Shown one piece after another: positions 29,245-36,972 of a DNA stretch of 64,000 nt. Source of the stretch: Nitratireductor aestuarii (GTDB lineage Bacteria > Pseudomonadota > Alphaproteobacteria > Rhizobiales > Rhizobiaceae). The stretch's first letter is position 1. Each line of letters begins with the position of its first letter. Made by a program: the position numbers and the translations under genes. Where the stretch lies: NCBI RefSeq assembly GCF_014641695.1, contig NZ_BMIF01000008.1, forward strand, positions 1 through 64,000, in the 5' to 3' direction. The notes beneath the pieces were generated by a model. It saw only the letters and a list, made by a program, of their open reading frames with translations, was not told the origin of the DNA and did not search any database.

Positions 29245-30022
29245 ATCCGAGCTCACGGCTCCGGCTGACGACCTGAAACTTATCGCCGAGGCTGCAAGGG
29301 AAGCGGGTGAGATCGCGCTCCGCTACTTCAAGCGTGATCCTGAGGTCTGGTGGAAGGAAGGGGATTCGCCCGTCAGCGCCGCCGACTTTGCGGTCGACAA
29401 GTTCCTCAAGGAAACGCTGTCTGCGGCTCGTCCGGACTACGGCTGGCTTTCGGAAGAGACAGTCGATCGGTCGGAACGCCTGCAGGCGCGACGTACGTTT
29501 GTTGTGGATCCAATCGACGGAACGCGTGCCTTCATCGGCGGGCGCGACATCTGGTGCGTCAGCATTGCCGTGGTCGAAGATGGGCGTTCGATTGCCGGCG
29601 TGCTCGACTGTCCGGCGCTCAACGAGGTTTATACGGCGGCTGTCGGCGAGGGTGCGTTCGGCAATGGCAAGACCCTCTCGGTCGGCCGGGAGAGGAACAA
29701 GCTGAAGATCGCCGGTGCCCGCCCGATGATCAACAGGCTTCCGCAGGACATGTTGAAGCGGGTGGATGTACCTGCCCACATTCCGTCACTTGCCTATCGC
29801 ATAGCGATGGTGGCGAACGGGGCGCTCGACGCCACTTTCGTCAAACCCTTCTCGCACGATTGGGATCTGGCAGCGGCGGATCTCATCCTGAGCGAGGCCG
29901 GCGGTCTGCTCCTCGATGGCAAGGGCAGGCGTCCCTACCTTGCGGGCGAGGATCCCGAAAAAGGTGAACTTGCGGCGGGCAGCGGCGGTTTACTGAGAAT
30001 TATGACTTCGACGCTAGAGTGA
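29231..30022 (+). CDS. Inositol monophosphatase / CysQ-like nucleotidase
   Basis: This is a metal-dependent phosphatase of the IMPase superfamily. The metal motifs are SEETVD and DPIDGTRAFIGG (about 90-102), with the second Asp site in HDWDLAAADLIL near residue 215. It most resembles CysQ, the 3'(2'),5'-bisphosphate nucleotidase that recycles PAP from sulphate assimilation. The start is a TTG at 29231 inside the pmbA 3' end (14-base overlap), with AAGGA about ten bases before it. The 263-residue length is normal. Substrate is inferred. Confidence 0.85.
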   Translation: MQESKSELTAPADDLKLIAEAAREAGEIALRYFKRDPEVWWKEGDSPVSAADFAVDKFLKETLSAARPDYGWLSEETVDRSERLQARRTFVVDPIDGTRAFIGGRDIWCVSIAVVEDGRSIAGVLDCPALNEVYTAAVGEGAFGNGKTLSVGRERNKLKIAGARPMINRLPQDMLKRVDVPAHIPSLAYRIAMVANGALDATFVKPFSHDWDLAAADLILSEAGGLLLDGKGRRPYLAGEDPEKGELAAGSGGLLRIMTSTLE

Positions 30023-30034
30023 ATGCGGCGTTTG

Positions 30035-30058
30035 AGCAGGCAATCGGACTTGCCTGCT
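30035..30058 (+). terminator. Hairpin after the CysQ-like gene
   Basis: AGCAGGCAA (30035-30043) pairs with TTGCCTGCT (30050-30058) around a six-base loop, 12 bases after the stop. No T-run follows, so it may only stabilise the mRNA end. Confidence 0.4.
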
Positions 30059-30158
30059 TGGCCGAATAGCTCCAAAAAGAGCAAGTGATTTGCGGCGTTA
30101 GCTCTCGCCACTCGTGCGAGGCGGTGCCGCGCAAACTTCGGAATGGAGAAATCAGCCC

Positions 30159-30401
30159 ATGGCCGGGGAAAATGTGAAGAAGCAGCTCCCACACCTCGTT
30201 TTTGGCGGTGAGTTGGTTTCGTTGGACGGTACCGAGTTCAGGGATCTGTCCAAGCTCGACATCGTGGGCGTCTTTCCCGACTACAAGTCTGCCGAACTGG
30301 CGTGGCGGGCGAAGGCCCAGGCCACGGTCGATAACGCCCATATGAGATATTTCATCGTACACCTGCATCGCCTGCTTGATCCACAAGTGAACGGTCAGTA
30401 G
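30159..30401 (+). CDS. DUF4170 domain protein
   Basis: This is an 80-residue soluble protein of a small family found mostly in alphaproteobacteria. It has the typical HLVFGGEL start, a central VGVFPDYKSAELAWRAKAQ block and RYFIVHLHRLLDP near the end. Function is not known. The ATG at 30159 follows GGAG at ten bases; a frame from 30114 would add 15 residues. It directly precedes the acyltransferase-waaA-lpxK operon, so a link to lipopolysaccharide synthesis is possible but only contextual. Confidence 0.85.
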   Translation: MAGENVKKQLPHLVFGGELVSLDGTEFRDLSKLDIVGVFPDYKSAELAWRAKAQATVDNAHMRYFIVHLHRLLDPQVNGQ

Positions 30402-30421
30402 GGCCAGGCGGTAGGAAGAGG

Positions 30422-31195
30422 ATGACGCATACTTCCGATGCTGAGGGTCAAGCGCGCGGACGCCCGGAGAAAAGACTGATGAAGTCGGTCTGGCAGCGCA
30501 TTCGCAAGCCGCTGGCTGAATCCGCCGGGGTAAAGAACCTGCTGGCTTCGGCCATTGCGGGAACGCTCCGGTTCGTCGTCCGAAGCAATCGTCGGGCGGA
30601 GGGCTCCGCTGATCTGCCAAAGGTGCTGAAGGAGAATGCGCCGGCGATTTACGCGCTTTGGCATGGCCAGCATCTGCTCGCACCCGTCGTCGCGCCGCAA
30701 GGGCGCTACACGGCGCTCGTGTCGCGCAGCGCTGATGCGGAGTTGAATGCGCTGGTTGCAGCGAAGTTTGGTGTCGAGGTGATCCGTGGATCGGGTGGCC
30801 GTGAGGGTGTCGATCCCCGCAAGAAAGGTGGTGTACGTGCCCTTATCCAGCTCAAGCGAGCGGTTACCGATGGCAGCAACGTCGTGATGATTGCCGACAT
30901 TCCCCATGGCGTGCCGCGCAGCGCCGGTCTTGGCATCATCACGCTTGCCCGGCTGACCGGCCGACCCATCGTTCCATTCGCCGTCGCCACCAGCAAACGC
31001 AAGGTGCTGGAGCGCAGCTGGGACAAGACGACAATCAACCTTCCCTTTGGCCGGCTGGCGGTCATCACGGGCGAGCCCATCCACGTTCCGGCTGATGCCG
31101 ATGATACGGCAATGGAAACGGCACGTCGGACCCTGACCGACGCGCTCAACGAGTCGACGCTACGCGCCTACAATCTGGCAGACGGCAACCGATGA
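30422..31195 (+). CDS. Lysophospholipid acyltransferase family protein (DUF374)
   Basis: The 257-residue protein has the acyltransferase-type core WHGQHLLAPV and the DUF374 signature SRSADAELNALVAAKFG, then a glycine-rich RGSGGREGVDPRKKGG and IADIPHGVPRSAGLG. DUF374 proteins of Gram-negative bacteria resemble LpxL-type lipid A late acyltransferases. Its ATG is preceded by AGGAAGAGG and its stop overlaps waaA by four bases, so a role in lipid A or Kdo-lipid A assembly is likely. The acyl donor and acceptor are unknown. Confidence 0.88.
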   Translation: MTHTSDAEGQARGRPEKRLMKSVWQRIRKPLAESAGVKNLLASAIAGTLRFVVRSNRRAEGSADLPKVLKENAPAIYALWHGQHLLAPVVAPQGRYTALVSRSADAELNALVAAKFGVEVIRGSGGREGVDPRKKGGVRALIQLKRAVTDGSNVVMIADIPHGVPRSAGLGIITLARLTGRPIVPFAVATSKRKVLERSWDKTTINLPFGRLAVITGEPIHVPADADDTAMETARRTLTDALNESTLRAYNLADGNR

Positions 31196-32508
31196 GCGAA
31201 CGCTGGGCGCGAATGCTGCTGACGACCTACCGGTGGGCCGGCGTTGCCGCCATGCCTTTCATCGGCGCTTATGTGTTGTCGCGGGTGGGCAAGGGCAAGG
31301 AAGACCGTTCACGCAGGCACGAACGCTACGGCAAGTCGAGCCAGCAAAGGCCCGACGGGCCGCTCGTCTGGGTGCATGCCGCAAGCGTTGGCGAGACCGT
31401 CGCCGTGCTGAGCCTCATTGATTACATCCTGCAAAGCGGCATCCATGTGTTGCTGACGACCGGCACGGTGACGTCCGCGCGGGTGGCGCATGAGCGGCTC
31501 GGCGATCGGGTCATCCACCAGTTCGTGCCGCTCGACCTGAAGCCGGCGGTGAGCCGCTTCCTCGCCTTCTGGACGCCGGACCTCGCCATCATGGCGGAGT
31601 CCGAGATCTGGCCGGTGACCATCCTGGAGCTGGGCGCGCGTCGCATACCGCAGGTCCTGGTCAATGCGCGCATGTCCGACAAGTCTTTCGCGCGGTGGCA
31701 GAAGGCTCCCTATCTTGCCGAAGCCCTGTTCGAGAATTTTGCCCATGTGGTTGCCCAGTCCGAGGCGGATGGCGAGCGGTTTCGCGCGCTTGGCGCTCGG
31801 CCGGTCACCGTTTCCGGCAACCTGAAGGGCGATACGGAACCGCCACCGGTCGATGAGAGGCTGTTTGACCACTATTCGCGGGAGATCGGCTCGCGGAAGA
31901 CCTGGGCGGCGATCTCCACGCATGAGGGCGAAGAAAAGATCGCGGCGCAGGTGCACCGGGCGCTCAAGTCCCGTCATCCCGACCTGCTGACGATCATCGT
32001 GCCGCGGCATCCGCACCGGGCCGAAGCTTTGCTTGAGGAAATGACAAAGCTCGGGCTCAAAGTGGTGACGCGGAGCAGCGGCGCTTCCATCAATGCGCTC
32101 ACCGATATCCTGCTGGGCGATACGATTGGCGAGATGGGCCTTTACCTGCGCCTGACCGAAATTGCCTTCGTCGGGCGGTCGCTTTCGGGTGAGGGCGGAC
32201 AGAATCCGATGGAACCTGCCATGCTGAACACGGCGGTGCTTTCAGGCGTGAACGTGCAGAACTTCCGGGAAGCCTATCGCCTGCTCATCGATCACGGTGG
32301 TGCACGGCTGGTGCGCGACGCGAAGATGCTCGCTGGTGCGGTCAACTTCCTGCTCGAAAACCACGCCGAGCGCGAGACGATGATGCAGGCGGGCCTCACC
32401 GCCGTGGAGCAGATGTCTGGATCACTTTCCCGCACGCTGATTGCGCTGGAGCCGTTCCTGCACCCGCTGATCGTCAAGAGCCGCCTGCAAGGCGGCGGCG
32501 AACGGTAA
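31192..32508 (+). CDS. waaA: 3-deoxy-D-manno-octulosonic acid transferase
   Basis: WaaA (KdtA) adds Kdo from CMP-Kdo to lipid A precursor at the inner membrane. The 438-residue protein has an N-terminal membrane anchor (about 10-30), the motif VWVHAASVGE with the catalytic Glu, AESEIWP, VSGNLKGD, and the C-terminal donor-site block GGQNPMEPA. It overlaps the upstream acyltransferase gene by four bases and is followed six bases later by lpxK. Confidence 0.96.
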   Translation: MSERWARMLLTTYRWAGVAAMPFIGAYVLSRVGKGKEDRSRRHERYGKSSQQRPDGPLVWVHAASVGETVAVLSLIDYILQSGIHVLLTTGTVTSARVAHERLGDRVIHQFVPLDLKPAVSRFLAFWTPDLAIMAESEIWPVTILELGARRIPQVLVNARMSDKSFARWQKAPYLAEALFENFAHVVAQSEADGERFRALGARPVTVSGNLKGDTEPPPVDERLFDHYSREIGSRKTWAAISTHEGEEKIAAQVHRALKSRHPDLLTIIVPRHPHRAEALLEEMTKLGLKVVTRSSGASINALTDILLGDTIGEMGLYLRLTEIAFVGRSLSGEGGQNPMEPAMLNTAVLSGVNVQNFREAYRLLIDHGGARLVRDAKMLAGAVNFLLENHAERETMMQAGLTAVEQMSGSLSRTLIALEPFLHPLIVKSRLQGGGER

Positions 32509-32514
32509 AGCGGC

Positions 32515-33558
32515 ATGGCTCTGCCGGGCGAAGCGCCTTCCTTCTGGTGGAACAGGTCTGATTGGCGCGCCTGGGCGCTCTGGCCCGCCTCAGCACTCTA
32601 TGGCGCGGTCGCCGCGCAGCTGATGCGCCGCGCACCGCGTGTGCCGGTGGAAGCTCCCGTTCTTTGCGTTGGCAATTTCACGGTGGGCGGCGAAGGCAAG
32701 ACGCCGGTCGCGATTGCTCTCGCAAGAAAAGCGATTGCAATGGGGCACTGCCCCGGGTTTCTGTCGCGCGGCCATGGCGGCGCGCATAGCGGCCTGCACA
32801 TGGTCAATGCTGACGAGGATTCCGCGCGCGTCGTGGGCGACGAGCCGCTGCTGCTGGCTCGGGCCGCACCGACCGTGGTGGCGGCTGACCGGGTGGAAGG
32901 CGCCCGCCGTCTGATCGCGGAAGGCTGCGACCTCATCATCATGGATGACGGGTTCCAGAGCGCCAAGCTGCATATGGATTTCGCGCTGATGGTGGTGGAC
33001 GCAAGGCGCGGGCTTGGCAATGGCCACGTGCTCCCCGGCGGGCCGCTGCGCGCACCGCTCGGCAGGCAAATGCACTACGTCGATGCGGTGCTGACCATGG
33101 GGAAGGGCGACGGAGCGGATTATGTGATCCGGCGGACGGCGAGGGCCGGGAGAGCCGTTTTCGCTGCGAGCGTCCAGCCGATCAATGCACCGGATTTCGC
33201 CGGAAAACAGGTGCTTGCCTTTGCCGGCATAGGCAACCCGGACAAGTTCTACGATACGTTGCGGATGGTCGGCGCCGAGGTGGTCGAGACCCGTTCTTTC
33301 GCGGATCATCATGCCTTCACGGACGAGGAGCTTTCAGAGCTTCTGGAAGAGGCAGAGAAGCGCCAGCTGATCCCGGTAACGACCGACAAGGATCTCGTCC
33401 GTATCGCCAACGGCATGCCGCATGCCGCCGAGTTCAGAGACAGGATCAAGAGCCTGTCCATCGAAGCAGTCTTTGAGGAAGCGCTGACGCCTCAGCGCAT
33501 CATCCAGCAGGCGATAACGCGCGGACGCGAGCGTATGGTGCGCGGAAGGGCCGGTTAA
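32515..33558 (+). CDS. lpxK: Tetraacyldisaccharide 4'-kinase
   Basis: LpxK phosphorylates the 4' position of the lipid A disaccharide to give lipid IVA. The 347-residue protein has an N-terminal membrane-associated region, a P-loop GGEGKTPVAIAL near residue 60, and DDGFQSAKLHMDF near residue 143. It also has HHAFTDEEL and VTTDKDLVRI in the C-terminal part. Its stop codon overlaps, on opposite strands, the stop of the DUF2093 gene. Confidence 0.96.
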   Translation: MALPGEAPSFWWNRSDWRAWALWPASALYGAVAAQLMRRAPRVPVEAPVLCVGNFTVGGEGKTPVAIALARKAIAMGHCPGFLSRGHGGAHSGLHMVNADEDSARVVGDEPLLLARAAPTVVAADRVEGARRLIAEGCDLIIMDDGFQSAKLHMDFALMVVDARRGLGNGHVLPGGPLRAPLGRQMHYVDAVLTMGKGDGADYVIRRTARAGRAVFAASVQPINAPDFAGKQVLAFAGIGNPDKFYDTLRMVGAEVVETRSFADHHAFTDEELSELLEEAEKRQLIPVTTDKDLVRIANGMPHAAEFRDRIKSLSIEAVFEEALTPQRIIQQAITRGRERMVRGRAG

Positions 33559-33785
33559 CGCCGGCGGCGCAGTTCCGGGTTCAGTTCCAGCTCACGCCGG
33601 AACGAAATGTCGACGTCCTTATAGGCTTCCTGGCGCGCGACGCTCCAGTAACGCAGGTCGTCGAGCATGATCTTCTCGCCGGTCACAGCGCAGAGCACAT
33701 AGGTGCCGGGCGTGATCACCTGATAGTCGCCATCCAGATATTTCAGCGTCGCCTGGTTATCGCCGGCACGTTCAAAACGGTTCAT
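33555..33785 (-). CDS. DUF2093 domain protein
   Basis: This 76-residue basic protein starts MNRFERAGDNQATLKYLDGDY and carries the family block YVLCAVTGEKIMLDDLRYWSV in two parts (YVLCAVTGE, LDDLRYWSV). It ends with several Arg. DUF2093 is largely confined to alphaproteobacteria and has no known function. It lies 59 bases from the mutL end on the same strand and overlaps the lpxK stop tail-to-tail. Confidence 0.85.
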   Translation of the reverse strand: MNRFERAGDNQATLKYLDGDYQVITPGTYVLCAVTGEKIMLDDLRYWSVARQEAYKDVDISFRRELELNPELRRRR

Positions 33786-33844
33786 GGGAAAGACCTTTCA
33801 TTGCCCCTCATGCGCCATATTCCTCGCTGCGCGTCAAGTCCAGA

Positions 33845-35686
33845 TCACCTGCGACCGAACAGGCGCTCGATGTCGGGCAGCTTGAGCTCAATATAGGTCG
33901 GGCGGCCGTGATTGCACGTGCCGGAGCCGGGAGTCGCCTCCATCTGACGCAGAAGCGCGTTCATCTCCTCGACCCGCAGGCGCCGACCCGAACGGACAGA
34001 ACCGTGGCACGCCATGGTCGCGGCAATGTGGTCGATCCGTTCGCGCAGCAGGTTTGTCGTATCCGCCTCAGCGACCTCGTCGGCCAGGTCCTTGATGAGG
34101 GCGGTGACGTCCACCTGTCCGAGCATCGCTGGCGTTTCGCGGACGGCTACAGCACCCGGGCCGAAGCGCTCCAGATGAAGGCCGAGGCGGGCCAGGAATT
34201 CTGCGTGCTGGACGAGTTTGTCCACATCGTCTTCCGGCAGGTCAACGATCTCGGGGATGAGCAGACCCTGCGAGGGAAGGGGGCGCGAATGGATCGCCTC
34301 CTTCAACGCCTCATAGACGAGCCGCTCGTGGGCTGCGTGCTGATCGACGATGACGAGGGAGTCTTCTGTCTGCGCGATGATGTAATTCTCGTGCACCTGC
34401 GCCTTGGCCGCGCCCAGTGGAAAGCGCAGTTCTTCCTTGACCTCGTGGCGGTCGGCGCGCGCATCAGCGGCAGGCATGGTGGCCAGCCCTAGGAACTCAG
34501 TGGCAGCTTCCGCCAAGCCGGCGGCAGGTGCGGCAAAATCCAGCGGGCGGCTCGGAGAGCTCGTTGCGGTCCAGGGCGTGCTCGGCCGCGGTTCGCCATA
34601 GGAGCGGAACGGCTGCTGCGCCTGCTGACGCTGCTGTTCGGGCACGCGGAAGGCTTCGAGCATCGCCGCCGCTCCCGACGTGGAGGAGCGGGTGCCGCTT
34701 GTGCCCAGCGCCTGCCGGATCGCACCGACGAGGAGGCCACGCACAAGGCCCGGATCGCGGAACCGCACATCGGCCTTAGCGGGATGGACGTTAACGTCGA
34801 CAAGTTCAGGGTCGAGCTGGATGAAGAGTGCCGTCACCGCGTGACGATCGCGGGGCAGCGCGTCCATGTAGGCTGCGCGGATGGCGCCAGCGATCAGCTT
34901 GTCGCGGACGGGGCGACCATTCACGTAGACGAACTGATTGAGCGCATTGCCGCGCGAATAGGCTGGAATCGAGGTGTAGCCCGTCAACCGCACACCTTCG
35001 CGTTCGGCATCAATGGGCAAGGCGTTGTCGGAGAACTCCTTGCCCAGTACCTGCCCGATGCGGCGCAGCAATCCGTCGCCGTCTTCGGAGACGGCGGGCA
35101 GCTCAAGCATTGTCCGGTCGGTGCCGGAGAGCGTGAAGCGAACGGAAGGGAAGGCAAGCGAAATGCGCTTCACCACGTCGGTGATGGCGGAAGCTTCCGC
35201 CCGTTCCGTCTTCATGAACTTGAGGCGGGCGGGTGTCGAGAAGAAGAGGTCGCGGACCTCCACTACAGTGCCGAGGTTCGAAGCCACGGGGCGAACGGGA
35301 CTCAACTTGCCGCCATCCACGATGATTTCCGCAGCGCTGTCGGCATCGTGTGGGCGCGAGCGCATCGACAGGCGGGCGACCGAGCCGATCGAGGGCAGCG
35401 CCTCGCCACGGAAACCGAGCGAGCGGATGTCGTGGATGTTGTCGGAAAGCTTTGAGGTGCAGTGACGCGAGACGGCGAGGGGTAGTTCTTGTGGCGGGAT
35501 GCCCTTGCCGTCGTCTACCACGCGGATGAGGCTCAAGCCTCCGCCTGCGGTAGCAAGCTCCACGCGGCGAGCGCCTGCGTCGAGGGCGTTCTCGACCAGT
35601 TCCTTCACAACGCTCGCAGGCCGTTCGATGACCTCGCCCGCCGCGATCTGGTTGATGATATTCTCGGAAAGTTGCCTGATTGCCAT
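33845..35686 (-). CDS. mutL: DNA mismatch repair protein MutL, endonuclease type
   Basis: MutL couples MutS recognition to strand removal. The 613-residue protein has the GHKL ATPase domain, with motif [30 protein letters not shown] and GFRGEAL. A Pro/Ala/Gln-rich linker (about 340-430) follows, then the C-terminal dimer domain. The nicking-endonuclease motif is intact as [12 protein letters not shown], with supporting ACHGSVRSG and CNHGRPT. This means it cuts DNA itself, consistent with alphaproteobacteria lacking MutH. Confidence 0.97.
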   Translation of the reverse strand: MAIRQLSENIINQIAAGEVIERPASVVKELVENALDAGARRVELATAGGGLSLIRVVDDGKGIPPQELPLAVSRHCTSKLSDNIHDIRSLGFRGEALPSIGSVARLSMRSRPHDADSAAEIIVDGGKLSPVRPVASNLGTVVEVRDLFFSTPARLKFMKTERAEASAITDVVKRISLAFPSVRFTLSGTDRTMLELPAVSEDGDGLLRRIGQVLGKEFSDNALPIDAEREGVRLTGYTSIPAYSRGNALNQFVYVNGRPVRDKLIAGAIRAAYMDALPRDRHAVTALFIQLDPELVDVNVHPAKADVRFRDPGLVRGLLVGAIRQALGTSGTRSSTSGAAAMLEAFRVPEQQRQQAQQPFRSYGEPRPSTPWTATSSPSRPLDFAAPAAGLAEAATEFLGLATMPAADARADRHEVKEELRFPLGAAKAQVHENYIIAQTEDSLVIVDQHAAHERLVYEALKEAIHSRPLPSQGLLIPEIVDLPEDDVDKLVQHAEFLARLGLHLERFGPGAVAVRETPAMLGQVDVTALIKDLADEVAEADTTNLLRERIDHIAATMACHGSVRSGRRLRVEEMNALLRQMEATPGSGTCNHGRPTYIELKLPDIERLFGRR

Positions 35687-35740
35687 CCTGCAATCATAGG
35701 CGGATTCTGCGCGTGAAGCGAAGGTCGCCGCACGTTTTCC

Positions 35741-35760
35741 CCCGGCTGTTCGCAGCCGGG
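35741..35760. other. Hairpin between two minus-strand genes
   Basis: CCCGGCTG (35741-35748) pairs with CAGCCGGG (35753-35760) around TTCG. It lies between the sulphurtransferase-like gene and mutL. There is no T-run on either side in the right place, so it is not a clear terminator. Confidence 0.4.
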
Positions 35761-35777
35761 AGAGAAACGAAAAAGGC

Positions 35778-36110
35778 TTACTTGCCTTCCTGGACCAGGG
35801 CGAAGAGGTTCAGGCAGCGGTTGCCCGTGCGGCAGTAGGCCAGAACGGGGGTGGGGAGGCTGTCGAGGATGGCGGTCATTTCCTGCACGTCCTCGTCGGT
35901 GATGGCACCCGCGACAACCGGCAGGAACCGGAACTCAAGGCCTGCGGCCTTGGCTGCTTCCTCAACGGCGTCGTGCGGGACCGCGCCATCCTCAGTGTCC
36001 GGACGGTTGCAGACAATGCTCTTGAAGCCTGCTGCAGCGATATCAGCGACTGCCTCCGGGCCGATCTGTCCGGCGACGGCGAAGTCGTCGTTTACTCTGC
36101 GAATTTCCAT
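35778..36110 (-). CDS. TIGR01244 family (DSP/rhodanese-like) protein
   Basis: This small 110-residue protein belongs to the family annotated as beta-lactamase hydrolase-like or sulphur transferase. It has a dual-specificity-phosphatase-like fold with the active loop AYCRTGNRC (Cys plus Arg in CxxxxR) near residue 92, and VCNRPD earlier. In some bacteria the domain is fused to sulphide-oxidising metallo-beta-lactamases (Blh, BigR operon), but here it stands alone. It starts 21 bases after the PcaD-like gene and is probably in that transcript. Confidence 0.85.
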   Translation of the reverse strand: MEIRRVNDDFAVAGQIGPEAVADIAAAGFKSIVCNRPDTEDGAVPHDAVEEAAKAAGLEFRFLPVVAGAITDEDVQEMTAILDSLPTPVLAYCRTGNRCLNLFALVQEGK

Positions 36111-36131
36111 GGTGCTTCCTTTCGGGCAGGA

Positions 36132-36926
36132 CTAACGGATTGCAAGTTCATCCAGGAACTTGCGGATAACTTCGACCGTGGCTTCCGGCTGCTCTACGCA
36201 GGGGATGTGGCCAGCGCCTTCGATGATCTCAAAGCGAGAATTCTTTATCAGGGAAGCGAGCTCGCGGACAAGGTCGGGCGGCGTGGAACCGTCCTGGTCG
36301 CCGACAATGCAGAGGACTGGCAAGGCGAGGGCGCGGGTTGAATCCGTCAGATCGGCATCGCGGAGTGCGGCGCAGGTGCCGGCATAGCCGTCGACGGTCG
36401 TGCGGGCCAGCATGTTCACGTAGCCGGAATAGTCCGGGTTCTCAGCCGTGCGGTAAGCCGGCGTGAACCAGCGCTGCATGATGGAATCGACAAGCGGCGC
36501 GATGCCATCCGCATTGATTGCGTTGATGCGGCCGTTCCACATTTCGTCGTTGCCGATCTTGTGTGCGGTGTCGCAGAGGACCAGGGCGCGGACGAGTTCA
36601 GGATGGCTGGCAGCGAGGCCCTGCGCGATCAGCCCGCCCACGGAGAGGCCAACGATGACCGCATCCGAGACGCCAAGGTGTTTGAGCAGAGCGGCAAGAT
36701 CTCCGACGTGGTCATCGAGCCTGTAGGGCTGGGGCGTGGCGTCCGAAAGGCCATGGCCGCGCTTGTCGTAGAGGATGATGCGGTAATCCGCAGAGAGATT
36801 GTCCGCGACCTTCTCCCAGATGCGGAAATCCGTGCCCAGCGAATTGGCGAAGACGATTGCCGGCGCGTCATGCCGCCCACGGTCCGCATAATGCAGGACA
36901 ATCCCATTTACCCGTACGAAAGCCAT
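36132..36926 (-). CDS. pcaD: Alpha/beta hydrolase, 3-oxoadipate enol-lactonase-like
   Basis: The 264-residue protein has the alpha/beta hydrolase catalytic set: nucleophile Ser in GLSVGG near residue 100, Asp in VGDQDGSTP, and His in GAGHIPCVEQP. The sequence around the nucleophile and the N-terminal LHYADRGRHDAP match PcaD, which opens the enol-lactone of the protocatechuate branch of the beta-ketoadipate pathway. No other pca gene is in the window, so the specific substrate is not supported by context. The start at 36926 is preferred over one four codons upstream. Confidence 0.7.
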   Translation of the reverse strand: MAFVRVNGIVLHYADRGRHDAPAIVFANSLGTDFRIWEKVADNLSADYRIILYDKRGHGLSDATPQPYRLDDHVGDLAALLKHLGVSDAVIVGLSVGGLIAQGLAASHPELVRALVLCDTAHKIGNDEMWNGRINAINADGIAPLVDSIMQRWFTPAYRTAENPDYSGYVNMLARTTVDGYAGTCAALRDADLTDSTRALALPVLCIVGDQDGSTPPDLVRELASLIKNSRFEIIEGAGHIPCVEQPEATVEVIRKFLDELAIR

Positions 36927-36972
36927 GCATCCCTCCACGATGGTTGTTGTTCTGGTTTAGGCTATTTTGCCA

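Noticed and set aside
32515-33785. Possible lpxK-DUF2093 fusion or frameshift
   Set aside because: The genes are on opposite strands and only share stop-codon bases.
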